The notes under the pieces: generated by a model
The model's input: only the letters and a program-made list of their open reading frames with translations
What the model was told of the DNA's origin: nothing
Databases searched by the model: none
Shown: piece after piece, positions 45,868 to 56,361 of the stretch
How the letters are laid out: each line of letters begins with the position of its first letter
Position numbering within the stretch: position 1 is the stretch's first letter
DNA from: Paenibacillus solani
GTDB lineage: Bacteria > Bacillota > Bacilli > Paenibacillales > Paenibacillaceae
Direction: 5' to 3'
Assembly: GCF_001277345.1 (NCBI RefSeq)
Contig: NZ_LIUT01000001.1
Coordinates: 3,384,465 to 3,448,464, forward strand
DNA: 64,000 bases
Made by a program: the position numbers and the translations under genes

Positions 45868-45877
45868 CCTCTCCCCG

Positions 45878-46672
45878 CTAAGATTTCGATCCATTATCTT
45901 CCTTTTTGACGGAATCCATGCTTTCCAGCAGTGCTTGCTCCGTCTCGGATTCTTCTTCTGCTTTCCTCATTCTCTCCTGTTGTTCCTGCATTTTGGTAAA
46001 GGTTGCATAGAAGTTAAAGAATGCAAACAGTGCCATCAGACAGAACAGGAAGAAGATGAACAGAACTGGCATTTGGGTACCGATATATGCCAAGACAGCG
46101 CTTCCGACCAAAGTCGTGAATACACGGAACGGCCTGATCAAGGTGAGAAGCACAGCATTTTTCAACAACTGCAGGGTCTTCATCTCATAATGAACGGTCA
46201 TGGAGAAGAAATTAAACAAGGATACAAACAACAGGATGAGCAGCACCAGCATGATGATACCGACAAGCTGGAATCCCTCAAGCTGTGTCATATACACGGT
46301 ATAATCCACATACATAATTACAAACAGAAGCGTATAAAAGATACCGCCAATCATACTCTGCTTGTAATTTTCCTTATATCCTCTGAAAAAAGTTTTGAAC
46401 ACCGGAACATCGGGATTACCCATGACCCATTTGCGGACAACGGTAAACAAAGCCGCCGTAGCCGGAAATAATAGAAAAGGCGATAATATTCCCAGGAACC
46501 AATTCGACAGCAGCTGCTCATTATGAGCATCAGGCGTCTGAGCAGCCATAAGGAATTTGGTTAGAACGATAAACAAGAAGGGCGATGTACATATAACCCA
46601 CAGAACGTTAGAAAAAGCAATTCGAGTAATCCATTCGGTGAGCTTATATAAGCCACCCATGGCTCCTTTCAT
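45878..46672 (-). CDS. YesL-like (DUF624) membrane protein
   Basis: A 264-residue protein with five to six hydrophobic helices and an acidic, Glu-rich C-terminal tail (about residues 230-264). The N-terminal GGLYKLTEWITRIAFSN and the loop FKTFFRGYKENYKQS are typical of the YesL/DUF624 family, often linked to sugar-uptake gene clusters. No transporter is near it here. ATG 46672 or the TTG 6 bases before it (8 bases after AGGAGG) could be the start. It ends 10 bases before the 6S promoter. Confidence 0.78.
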   Translation of the reverse strand: MKGAMGGLYKLTEWITRIAFSNVLWVICTSPFLFIVLTKFLMAAQTPDAHNEQLLSNWFLGILSPFLLFPATAALFTVVRKWVMGNPDVPVFKTFFRGYKENYKQSMIGGIFYTLLFVIMYVDYTVYMTQLEGFQLVGIIMLVLLILLFVSLFNFFSMTVHYEMKTLQLLKNAVLLTLIRPFRVFTTLVGSAVLAYIGTQMPVLFIFFLFCLMALFAFFNFYATFTKMQEQQERMRKAEEESETEQALLESMDSVKKEDNGSKS

Positions 46673-46866
46673 TTCCAAAATCGTTTCCTCCTCACTCAAA
46701 TCATGCATGTATCTATTAATATACCTTATTTTATGCATGCATTGCCAGAGCCTAATTTTCTTCAATCTGGGTATATATCCAATCCGGTACCGTTATTTCA
46801 CCATACCATATCACGTAATCCAAACAATCAAGTTGGTTATCCTAAATTACCGAGGAGGGATTATGT

Positions 46867-46971
46867 ATGTCTTGTGAAGGTGGCGGCGGTTACGGATACG
46901 GAAGTAATGTTGGTATTGTTCTGGTTCTGTTCATTCTGCTTGTAATCATTCTTAGCACATTCTATATCTAA
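46867..46971 (+). CDS. YjcZ-family sporulation peptide
   Basis: A 34-residue peptide starting with MSCEGGGGYGYG and continuing as one hydrophobic helix (about residues 15-34). Glycine-rich start plus single membrane helix is the signature of the YjcZ/SscA-like small sporulation proteins of Bacillus and Paenibacillus. A GAGGAGG ribosome-binding site precedes the ATG. This supports a spore-forming host. A mother-cell sigma factor is expected to control it, but I could not assign the promoter. Confidence 0.85.
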   Translation: MSCEGGGGYGYGSNVGIVLVLFILLVIILSTFYI

Positions 46972-47016
46972 TCGGCTCTGGATGATCCAATCATCATGCT
47001 TAAACGCTGAACAGTT

Positions 47017-47047
47017 AAGGGAGATGCACGCAAGGTGCATCTCCCTT
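47017..47047. repeat. Perfect 13-base inverted repeat
   Basis: AAGGGAGATGCAC pairs with GTGCATCTCCCTT around a five-base loop. No T run follows on either strand, so it is either a weak terminator for the YjcZ-type gene or an RNA end stabiliser. Confidence 0.75.
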
Positions 47048-47059
47048 AATCATGAACAA

Positions 47060-47101
47060 AAGACGAAGCACGGCCTTTCAGAAAGGCAGTTACTTCGTCT
47101 T
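47060..47101 (-). terminator. Terminator after cshA
   Basis: AAGACGAAG and an inner GCCTTTC block form a hairpin followed on the minus strand by a short TCTTTTG tract. It lies 40 bases past the cshA stop. Confidence 0.65.
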
Positions 47102-47140
47102 ATGCTCGGTTACTTCAGAAAGAAGTCAACGATTTGTTCT

Positions 47141-48727
<1,587 letters not shown>

Positions 48728-49005
48728 ACTCCTTCTATACTGTGGACATCCACTTTCTTCTCTGTATTCTTAAGTAGTGGTAACGTTTATAGGCTTTCCC
48801 GGCCAGCAGGATTTTCTGCATAAGGTGAACCGGTATATTTCTCTTATCACCAGTGTAAGGACTGGTTAATGTATAATCATCCTGATAAGCTTGCAAAGTT
48901 ATCAATGTAACGGACTACTCAAGAATATCCAATACATTATATCACAAAACAATTCTGGAATACCAGCAAGCTTAACGAAGTCATAATAACCGGGAGGTGA
49001 TTCCT

Positions 49006-49827
49006 ATGTTGAAGCGTCTATGGACCTATTTGTCAATCGTGTTTGGCGGAATCTTTATTGCGGGTGGATTTAATTTGTTTCTGATTCCCCATCATTTACT
49101 TAGTGGCGGCGTATCCGGCGTGGCATTGATTATTGGATATTTCACGCCGCTTAATATCAGTATCCTGTATTTTGTACTTAATATACCGATCCTGATTGCA
49201 GGGTGGTTCAAGCTGGGCAAAAGATTCGTTGGTCTCAGCGTGCTCTCGGTTGTCGTAACAACCTTATTTCTGGAGTTTATCCCGGTTACTCCCGTTGCAA
49301 CCGATATGCTGCTGTCTTCTGTGTTCGGCGGGGTGCTCGTCGGATTCGGTACCGGCCTTTCCTTTCGAGTTGGCGGTTCAACCGGGGGATTTGATATCAT
49401 CGGCTCCATCGTGACCAAGTATCGCGATTTTCCTGTTGGCAGTGTGCTTGTAACACTCAATGCCATCGTCATTATGGCAGTTGCTTATTTGGAGCAAGAC
49501 TGGAATCTGGCGCTCGCCTCCATGGCTTCCATCTATGTCGCCGGTAAAATGGTGGATATGCTTCACGTTAGCCATATCAAGGTTACCGTGTTTATTGTTA
49601 CGAACCAAACGGAGGCCTTGCTCGAAAAGCTGCTTAAGCGTCCCCGCGGCATAACCAAGATCAAAACCGAAGGCGCTTTTAGCCATAAAGAGAAGGATAT
49701 GCTCATGACGGTTACGACTCGGTATGAGCTGGCTGAGCTGAAGCAAATCATCACAGAAACAGACCCCGGGGCTTTCGTAAACATCGTGGAAACTACAGCG
49801 GTCATGGGACAATTCCGCAAAAACTAA
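49006..49827 (+). CDS. YitT-family membrane protein (DUF161/DUF2179)
   Basis: A 273-residue protein with about five hydrophobic helices (residues 10-185) forming the DUF161 part, followed by a soluble DUF2179 domain (about 195-270) of the kind linked to nucleotide sensing. The VGGSTGGFDIIGSIV motif is typical of the family. The start is ATG 49006 behind GGGAGGTGA, not the GTG three codons upstream. The transport substrate is not known. Confidence 0.85.
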   Translation: MLKRLWTYLSIVFGGIFIAGGFNLFLIPHHLLSGGVSGVALIIGYFTPLNISILYFVLNIPILIAGWFKLGKRFVGLSVLSVVVTTLFLEFIPVTPVATDMLLSSVFGGVLVGFGTGLSFRVGGSTGGFDIIGSIVTKYRDFPVGSVLVTLNAIVIMAVAYLEQDWNLALASMASIYVAGKMVDMLHVSHIKVTVFIVTNQTEALLEKLLKRPRGITKIKTEGAFSHKEKDMLMTVTTRYELAELKQIITETDPGAFVNIVETTAVMGQFRKN

Positions 49828-49862
49828 ATGTTTCATCCTGTGAAGAATCGGTAAATATGTGG

Positions 49863-49868
49863 TATAAT
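49863..49868 (+). promoter_or_regulatory. -10 box of the small-protein gene at 50000
   Basis: TATAAT precedes the small-protein gene by about 130 bases, with TGTGAA as possible -35 at an 18-base spacing. Confidence 0.5.
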
Positions 49869-49999
49869 ATTTATGCGCGGTTCCTACAATATTCATGAGA
49901 TCTGTTTCCCGGGCATCCTTTTGGCCCAATTTTAATTGTTTTTCCGTTTTACAGAAGAACGTCCTGCCTAACCAATTTGGAGGGAAAGGGTGATTTTGG

Positions 50000-50194
50000 A
50001 TGGAAATGGAAACGGTAAAATTGTCACAAATCGTCATGAAGTGGTTCCCGGAAATGATACCGTTCTTCAGGCAGAACGAGCTGAATTCCATGATCGTTCT
50101 TAGGGACGGGCTGAGGATTTTGGAGCAGGAGGACGCTCTTGAAATTATTCAGTTCAGCATTTGCGAGCATCAGAATCAAACTCCGCTTCATTAA
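50000..50194 (+). CDS. 64-residue hypothetical protein
   Basis: A short acidic protein with predicted helices and the segment WFPEMIPFFRQ near residue 15. I do not recognise a family. It lies between a promoter-like box and a strong terminator, and has purine-rich sequence upstream (GGAGGGAAAGGGTGA, about 7-20 bases before the ATG). No membrane helix or cysteine cluster is visible except one Cys near the C terminus. The independent unit argues for a real gene. Confidence 0.7.
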   Translation: MEMETVKLSQIVMKWFPEMIPFFRQNELNSMIVLRDGLRILEQEDALEIIQFSICEHQNQTPLH

Positions 50195-50224
50195 ATTTAT
50201 GCAATGCGTGACATTCGCACGACG

Positions 50225-50274
50225 AATGCCGTTATTTTCCGGTTAAATCCGCCGGTGAATAACGGCATTTTTTT
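50225..50274 (+). terminator. Terminator of the small-protein gene
   Basis: ATGCCGTTATT pairs with AATAACGGCAT, with inner CCGG/CCGG pairing, and eight T follow. It lies 30 bases past the stop codon. Confidence 0.92.
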
Positions 50275-50563
50275 GTGAGTAAATGTAAATGACTATAAGC
50301 ACGTATTTCCCACCCGACAAAGGACTACAGCATTCTCCTCCAGCTATTTATTTCTTTTGTACTTATGCTTTTCTCCCAAACTTCATATGTTAACTTGATA
50401 AATTTCGATAATTTCCGTTTAAAAAGCCCCTCCCCCGTTTAATAAACTAAGTACGCTCGCCCATCGTTGCCAATTTTTTGTCGAATGTAACAATCCTGTT
50501 CTTTTTGAGCGCATCCGTTCCTTTATAATCATAGTGTGAATGTACACAAGGGAGAGAGTAATT
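50275..50563. other. Intergenic region before the DUF4015 gene
   Basis: About 290 AT-rich bases without a supported gene. A TATAAT box near 50524-50529 fits the promoter of the downstream gene. A run of C and T around 50425-50440 is notable but forms no obvious hairpin. Confidence 0.6.
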
Positions 50564-51751
50564 ATGAATATCATCTTGGCTTTATTCATCTTGGCCTCTG
50601 CAGGCTTAAGCGGTTCAGGGGCGCAAGAAGACAATCTTGGCACCAAACTGCAGGCATCTATTAATACCGCCATGATTCAAGGCATACACCAAAGCAACCA
50701 ATCAAACCAGGGCGAGAGCGGCATGAAGCCTAATACCACAACGATCGATCCGCAAATTGACGCACCTAAAGTCAAGGGGATTTATGTAACAGCTTATAGC
50801 GCAGGCGGCTCCAGAATGAATCAACTCGTGGATTTGATGGACAGTACCGATCTTAACGCCATGGTCATCGATATTAAGGATGATGAAGGATACATAACCT
50901 ACAAGACCGATAATCCGAAACTGCAGGAACTCGGCAAACCCCAGCCTTTTATTAAAGACATGGACCAGCTTATGAAACGGTTGAAAAAGCATGATATTTA
51001 TCCGATCGCCAGGATTGTAGTATTCAAGGATACGATCCTCGCCAAGAAAAACCCCGAGCTGTCCTTCCGTAAGGGAGACGGCAGCGTATGGGCTAACGGC
51101 GGCGGCGACAGCTTCGTCAACCCCTACAGCAAGGAAGTTTGGGATTATAACATTGAAATTGCCAAGGAAGCTGCAAAGCTGGGTTTCAAAGAAATCCAGT
51201 TTGATTATGTCCGTTTTCCGGAAGGCTTCGAGAAACGCGCCGATTCCCTGAAGTACACCAAGACAGAACAATCTCGCGTGGATGTCATTTCCGACTTCGT
51301 GCAATATGCACGTGAAGAGTTGGCACCGCTCGGCATACGTGTATCTGTCGATATTTTCGGTTATGCCGCCTCCGTGCCAGCTGCGGAAGGCATCGGGCAG
51401 GATTTCGTCAAAATTTCCAAAAATGTTGATATCATCAGCCCCATGGTATACCCAAGTCATTATACGGCAGGTTGGTTCGGCTCCCCTGTACCGGACAAGG
51501 CTCCTTATCAGACCATTAAGGGCTCCATGGAGGATACCCACAAGAAGCTGAAGGAATTGGGAGAACAAAAACCCATTATAAGACCTTGGATTCAGGACTT
51601 TACCGCCAGTTGGCTTGGAAGCGGAAATTATGCTAAATATGGTAAAAAGGAAGTTGAGGAGCAGATTCGTGCCCTGAAGGATACGAATGTGGATGAGTAT
51701 TTACTTTGGAATGCTTCCAACCGATATACAGAAGGCGTCAATCATAAATAA
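50564..51751 (+). CDS. DUF4015 putative glycoside hydrolase, secreted
   Basis: A 395-residue protein with an N-terminal signal peptide (about residues 1-20, LALFILASAGLSG) and a TIM-barrel domain of the DUF4015 type. Motifs MVIDIKDDEG, EIQFDYVRFPEG and DIISPMVYPSHY are typical of this putative glycoside hydrolase family, with acidic residues at strand ends. The start ATG 50564 has GGGAGAGAG upstream. The carbohydrate substrate is unknown. The gene is followed by a perfect terminator. Confidence 0.85.
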   Translation: MNIILALFILASAGLSGSGAQEDNLGTKLQASINTAMIQGIHQSNQSNQGESGMKPNTTTIDPQIDAPKVKGIYVTAYSAGGSRMNQLVDLMDSTDLNAMVIDIKDDEGYITYKTDNPKLQELGKPQPFIKDMDQLMKRLKKHDIYPIARIVVFKDTILAKKNPELSFRKGDGSVWANGGGDSFVNPYSKEVWDYNIEIAKEAAKLGFKEIQFDYVRFPEGFEKRADSLKYTKTEQSRVDVISDFVQYAREELAPLGIRVSVDIFGYAASVPAAEGIGQDFVKISKNVDIISPMVYPSHYTAGWFGSPVPDKAPYQTIKGSMEDTHKKLKELGEQKPIIRPWIQDFTASWLGSGNYAKYGKKEVEEQIRALKDTNVDEYLLWNASNRYTEGVNHK

Positions 51752-51768
51752 TATCGATCATTCATAGA

Positions 51769-51803
51769 TAAAGGGCAAGCCATATTGATGGCTTGCCCTT
51801 TAT
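51769..51803 (+). terminator. Terminator after the DUF4015 gene
   Basis: AAAGGGCAAGCCAT pairs with ATGGCTTGCCCTTT around ATTG. The following sequence is TATCTATT, a short T-rich tail. Confidence 0.8.
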
Positions 51804-51901
51804 CTATTCTGGAGAGCTCTCTTGACAGGAGATGCTATGATGAATCATGGGAGTGAGTTATCCTTGCCCCCTTCATTCCAATTAAGAAAGGCTAATCATC
51901 C

Positions 51902-53251
51902 ATGCAGCAGACGTTTACAACAAGCGGAAGGCTGAAGCAGTTTGCGATCATTCTGATCCCCATACTGGTTACACAGCTTGCCTTATCGGCTATTACTTTT
52001 TTTGATACCAATATGTCCGGAAAATTCAGCTCAATCGACTTGGCAGGTGTAGCAATCGCTACAAGCATCTGGATTCCGGTTCAAACCGGGCTTAGCGGCA
52101 TCCTGATGGGGATTACCCCTATCGTGTCACAACTGGTTGGCCGGAAACAGGAGGATAAAGTCGCTTATCAGGTGAACCAGGCGCTATGGTTGTCTATCTT
52201 GCTTGCGGTCATTGTACTTGGGATCGGGTATCTTGTGGTACCAGGCATTCTTGGTGCTATGCAGCTCGAGCCGGAGGTCCGAAGAGTCGCCTCGCAATTT
52301 CTTGCCGCCATATCGTTAGGCATCATTCCGCTGTTTGCCTACACCGTGCTCCGCAGCTTCATCGATGCCTTGGGACAAACCAAAATTTCCATGATCATTA
52401 CCCTTATCACCCTGCCGGTGAATGTCAGTCTCAATGCGCTGTTCATCTATGGATTCTGGGGCTTCCCTAGACTGGGAGGCGTTGGCGCTGGTATTGCTTC
52501 TGCCATTACATACTGGACCGTTCTTGTGATTGCCATCGTGATCATTCATAAAAAGCACCCTTTTACTTCATTCGGCATCTTCCACAAGCTTCAGGGAATG
52601 TCTTGGGCAGCATGGAAAGACCTTCTGAGAATTGGTGTGCCCATCGGGTTCTCCATCTTTCTCGAAACCGCAGTTTTTGCGGCCGTCACGCTGCTTATGA
52701 GCAGCTTCGACACCGCAACCATTGCCGCACATCAAGCTGCCCTGAATTTCGCTACGACACTGTACATGCTGCCGCTGAGCATATGCATGAGTCTAACGAT
52801 CCTTGTAGGTTATGAAGTAGGTTCTGGACGGACAAAGGATGCTTGGAAGTATGCCAAACTCGGGATCGGCACAGCTGTTATCCTGTCATTAATCACCGCT
52901 GTCATCCTGTTTATGGCCGGTCGTCAGGTTGCTGGTTTATATTCCAACGAGCCTGAGGTTGTGGCATTGATCCAGCATTTCCTGATATTTGCGATCTTCT
53001 TTCAGATTTCCGATGCGATCGCGACACCGACTCAAGGAGCGCTGCGCGGCTACAAAGATGTCAACGTCGCCTTTATGCTCGCATTTCTGTCGTTCTGGAT
53101 CATCGGGCTGCCTGTTGGATATGTCCTTGCCAACTATACGGACTGGCAGGCCTTTGGCTACTGGATCGGTTTAATAACGGGTTTAGCGGTCGGTGCTGTC
53201 CTCATGCTGATGCGTTTAGTCAAAGTCCAGCGCAAATTCGCTCGCCAGTAA
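51902..53251 (+). CDS. MATE-family efflux transporter
   Basis: A 449-residue membrane protein with about twelve hydrophobic helices in two six-helix halves. Features such as the PVLVTQLALS opening region and GSTGGFLIGY-like loops are loosely typical, and the even placement of helices and the AHQAALNFAT and EVGSGRTKDA segments identify a MATE (NorM/DinF) antiporter. These pump drugs or metabolites with sodium or protons. The start ATG 51902 has a weak ribosome-binding site (AAGAAAGG further upstream). Substrate is unknown. Confidence 0.85.
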   Translation: MQQTFTTSGRLKQFAIILIPILVTQLALSAITFFDTNMSGKFSSIDLAGVAIATSIWIPVQTGLSGILMGITPIVSQLVGRKQEDKVAYQVNQALWLSILLAVIVLGIGYLVVPGILGAMQLEPEVRRVASQFLAAISLGIIPLFAYTVLRSFIDALGQTKISMIITLITLPVNVSLNALFIYGFWGFPRLGGVGAGIASAITYWTVLVIAIVIIHKKHPFTSFGIFHKLQGMSWAAWKDLLRIGVPIGFSIFLETAVFAAVTLLMSSFDTATIAAHQAALNFATTLYMLPLSICMSLTILVGYEVGSGRTKDAWKYAKLGIGTAVILSLITAVILFMAGRQVAGLYSNEPEVVALIQHFLIFAIFFQISDAIATPTQGALRGYKDVNVAFMLAFLSFWIIGLPVGYVLANYTDWQAFGYWIGLITGLAVGAVLMLMRLVKVQRKFARQ

Positions 53252-53311
53252 GCAGCTTGCGTCTCAATCTGATTCATAAGAGAACCGTAAAGTAATACGC
53301 TTGAACTAACA

Positions 53312-53364
53312 AAAGACCGTCCCTGATCAGAATTCATTCTGAATCGGTAGACGGTCTTTTTGAA
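53312..53364 (+). terminator. Bidirectional terminator between the MATE gene and pfkA
   Basis: AAAGACCGTC pairs with GACGGTCTTT, with inner pairing of TCAGAAT/ATTCTGA. T runs follow on both strands. Confidence 0.9.
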
Positions 53365-53395
53365 ATACAGCTTCTATATTCACTAAGCTGCCTGA

Positions 53396-54367
53396 TTATT
53401 GAGACAAGCGAAGTGCCAAATCATACAGATCGCGGTCAAATTCCTTCTTGGTGTTCACAACCTTATCGATGTCTGTGAGGACCAGTTCGCCTTTGATTAT
53501 ACCGCATCCTTTATCGGATTGGCCGTCAATCAGACTGCGAACCGCAAAATCGCCAAGACGGCTGGCCAAATTACGGTCAAATGGGGTTGGAGCTCCACCG
53601 CGCTGAATATGGCCGAGCACCGTTACACGGGCATCGATTGAAGCATGGCATTCCTTCAGATCACGAACGACATCCTCGCCGCGTCCGACGCCTTCCGCCA
53701 CAATGATGATGCTGTGACGCTTACCCTTCGCAAAATTCTCCTGCAGCCGGGCAGCCACTTCCTTCAGGTCGTACTTCACTTCCGGAACCAGAATGGTCTC
53801 TGCTCCCGAGGCCAGTCCGGCATGAAGGGCGATGTCGCCGCAGTGACGTCCCATTACCTCTACAACAGAGGAGCGCGCATGCGAAGACATAGTATCACGC
53901 AATTTGTTTACTGCGTCTACAACGACGTTGACGGCAGTGTCAAAGCCAATTGTATAATCGGTAAAGGAGATATCGTTGTCAATCGTACCTGGAAGGCCCA
54001 TCGTTTTGATTCCGAGTTTACTCAGTTTGTTTGCACCTTGGTATGAACCGTCTCCACCGATAACGACCAGTCCATCAATGCCATGCTCATTCAGAATGTC
54101 AGCGCCCTTCTGCTGGCCTTCCGGTGTCTTAAAATCTTGACTGCGGGCAGAACGAAGGATCGTACCTCCACGCTGGATAATATCCCCTACACTGCGCAGA
54201 TCCATAGGAATAATGTCATTCTCCAAAAGCCCTTGAAAACCGCGTTGAATTCCATAAACCTCAAGTCCATAATACAAACCGCTTCGAACAACGGCGCGAA
54301 GTGCGGCGTTCATACCTTGAGAATCGCCACCACTTGTAAGAACTGCTATTTTTTTAACTTCTGCCAT
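53396..54367 (-). CDS. pfkA: ATP-dependent 6-phosphofructokinase
   Basis: A 323-residue PfkA. The N terminus has LTSGGDSQGMNAA (ATP loop) and the active site has GGDGSYQGA and PGTIDNDI. RxGG-type helices and GHIQRGGAPTPFDR complete the family. It makes fructose-1,6-bisphosphate in glycolysis. Start ATG 54367 lies behind AGGAGG; the frame runs further upstream into ytpB. It sits 22 bases after ytpB rather than with accA/pyk as in many Firmicutes. Confidence 0.95.
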   Translation of the reverse strand: MAEVKKIAVLTSGGDSQGMNAALRAVVRSGLYYGLEVYGIQRGFQGLLENDIIPMDLRSVGDIIQRGGTILRSARSQDFKTPEGQQKGADILNEHGIDGLVVIGGDGSYQGANKLSKLGIKTMGLPGTIDNDISFTDYTIGFDTAVNVVVDAVNKLRDTMSSHARSSVVEVMGRHCGDIALHAGLASGAETILVPEVKYDLKEVAARLQENFAKGKRHSIIIVAEGVGRGEDVVRDLKECHASIDARVTVLGHIQRGGAPTPFDRNLASRLGDFAVRSLIDGQSDKGCGIIKGELVLTDIDKVVNTKKEFDRDLYDLALRLSQ

Positions 54368-54389
54368 GATTCTTATTCCTCCTTCAATG

Positions 54390-55472
54390 TCACTCATACT
54401 TATGCTTGCGAATCCATCGGCTGTTGACGTAGAAGAAAATACGTGCCATCGGGCTATTCTTCATCAAACGCTTGGATGCGGTGCGAACCAGCTGCTGCTC
54501 GCTGACTTTGGGATCGGATAAATATAACGCCAGTAACCCCTCAATGATCATACGATGAAACGTGGTCGAGGGAATTGTTCTGACATCCTTCCGGGCCCAT
54601 TCAACAATGGAAGCAATCCGGCTCAGCATCATATCGGCGTCTTCATAATAATTACAGAAGTTCAGATCGCCGCCCAGCCTGTCTTCGTCTTGATCAATAA
54701 GATAATCCAGCATAATGTGGAGACTGCATACATTCGGAAAATAAGACGCATGGATCGAAGATGCATCCTCGTCATCCAGAAACGGATCGGTTGCAGCCAG
54801 AAAGAGCATAAATACACCCAAAGTTGAGCCTGTAGCAGCAGCGAACTCGTTCCACCTCAAATGAGGCGTTCGATGTGCATGCAGGGACCACCATTCGAGC
54901 AGCGCCGCTTCTCTCTTATCCGGATGGATATGCTTATATACCTGAAGATCGGTATACAGTCCTGCCAGATCCCTTATGTAAGGCTTTGCTGCGTCATACC
55001 CAGATAATTCATTAATACATGCCCGGCATTTCTGCACTAGACGGAGAAGATATCCTCCATCCTCTCTCTCGGTGCGGAGTGCATAATAATCAGCCGGCTC
55101 CGCTTCTGGCGTAACAGCATCCAGCATGGATTGATGAAGCAATCTGAAATCTGCCGGATCGAGTGAGGTGCTGCGGTCACATAAATTATCAAGGTAGTCA
55201 CTTATCGTCTGGTAAGCCACAATCAATGGAATGAGTATATGCTTCTCCGGCAGATTGGCTGCGGCATAAACAGCTCCGCCCTGACAATGAAACCGTTTGG
55301 TCTCTATGCTGGCAAGAGCCTGTTTACGAAGCTCCTCATCCGGAATTTGCTCAGCCTCCCGGCGCCATTTATCCAATTCGATCCGCACTTCCGGGAGTAT
55401 AAATTTGTAAACCCGGGTCATTAGTCCGACCGGACTGCGCGGAACCTTACGGCTTAGCTCTTGATTATTCAA
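54390..55472 (-). CDS. ytpB: Tetraprenyl-beta-curcumene synthase-like enzyme
   Basis: A 360-residue soluble protein of the DUF2600/YtpB family. Asp-rich stretches DYLDN (near residue 90) and DYLIDQDED resemble the metal-binding motifs of terpene synthases. YtpB cyclises tetraprenyl diphosphate in the sesquarterpene pathway. The preferred start is TTG 55472 (GGAGG nine bases upstream); a longer in-frame frame from further upstream lacks support. It is upstream of pfkA and probably co-transcribed. Confidence 0.87.
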   Translation of the reverse strand: MNNQELSRKVPRSPVGLMTRVYKFILPEVRIELDKWRREAEQIPDEELRKQALASIETKRFHCQGGAVYAAANLPEKHILIPLIVAYQTISDYLDNLCDRSTSLDPADFRLLHQSMLDAVTPEAEPADYYALRTEREDGGYLLRLVQKCRACINELSGYDAAKPYIRDLAGLYTDLQVYKHIHPDKREAALLEWWSLHAHRTPHLRWNEFAAATGSTLGVFMLFLAATDPFLDDEDASSIHASYFPNVCSLHIMLDYLIDQDEDRLGGDLNFCNYYEDADMMLSRIASIVEWARKDVRTIPSTTFHRMIIEGLLALYLSDPKVSEQQLVRTASKRLMKNSPMARIFFYVNSRWIRKHKYE

Positions 55473-55653
55473 TGAACTCTGCCTCCACATGGTTGTCTTT
55501 TTATCCCTATCCAAATCACCACTATTATAATATGATCGTTCAAATTGCACAAATAACACATATCATAGACGGGGGTGGCAGGTAATACGGACGATTACTG
55601 TTCCTTATTCCTAGTCGAAAGGCAGCAACAATGGGCTTGACCCGCTAAAATAC

Positions 55654-55685
55654 AAAAAAGCACAGTTCTCTGGTGAGAACTGTAC
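55654..55685 (-). terminator. Terminator after the cold-shock gene
   Basis: ACAGTTCTC pairs with GAGAACTGT around TGGT, and six T follow on the minus strand. It lies 44 bases past the csp stop. Confidence 0.93.
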
Positions 55686-55729
55686 TTCATGCCTTGGTAA
55701 TTCTATAAGATCTCCGGTCTGGAGCTAAC

Positions 55730-55927
55730 TTACAGTTTTGTTACGTTGGCTGCTTGAGGACCACGGTTACCTTCAGTAATGTCGAATTCTACCGCTTGGC
55801 CTTCTTCCAAACTCTTGAAGCCTTCTTCTTGGATTGCGGAGAAGTGTACGAATACATCCTCGCCACCTTCAACGGAAATGAAGCCATAGCCTTTTTCTGC
55901 GTTAAACCATTTAACTGTACCTTTCAA
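55730..55927 (-). CDS. Cold-shock protein (CspB/CspD type)
   Basis: A 65-residue OB-fold protein with both RNA-binding motifs, KGYGFISV and VFVHFSAI. It is an RNA chaperone. The start is TTG with GGAGG eight bases upstream. The long leader and stand-alone terminator are usual for csp genes. Which paralogue it is cannot be told. Confidence 0.93.
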   Translation of the reverse strand: MKGTVKWFNAEKGYGFISVEGGEDVFVHFSAIQEEGFKSLEEGQAVEFDITEGNRGPQAANVTKL

Positions 55928-56124
55928 ATGAACAACCTCCTAAAAATACCGCCATCTATGGCGAATATCCATATTATATCCCATGTTTTCCAACAATGCA
56001 ATCCGTCAAATCACCCTATGGGGCTTTTTTTAAACTGCAATTTTAATCGGAAGATTATTTGCTTTTAAGCCTCTGAGTGCGTTATCATTTACCCAAAAGC
56101 CTAAGTAGCAAACGGAGAATGCAT

Positions 56125-56358
56125 ATGATCAAAAAACATGAAATATACAAAAAAGACAAGTGGAATATGATGACGGTCGAAGTACAGGGCCGCTACATTG
56201 TTCTGCGCGAAATTTCTGACCAATGGGGTGAGGAAACACATACCTTCATGAGTCGGCCAGCTTTAATGCAGTGGGCTCAAAACCGTTTTCCCAAAGAAAA
56301 TTTCGAAGGACGGGAAGACGAGTGGAGAGAAATGATGGCTGCCTTTAAGCAGGTGTAA
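56125..56358 (+). CDS. 77-residue hypothetical protein
   Basis: A small, charged soluble protein rich in Lys and Glu, with WGEETHTFMSRPALMQWAQ in the middle. I do not recognise a family. ATG 56125 is preceded by GGAG at 56114-56117. Its stop is three bases before the next gene's ATG, so the pair is co-translated. Confidence 0.7.
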   Translation: MIKKHEIYKKDKWNMMTVEVQGRYIVLREISDQWGEETHTFMSRPALMQWAQNRFPKENFEGREDEWREMMAAFKQV

Positions 56359-56361
56359 GTT

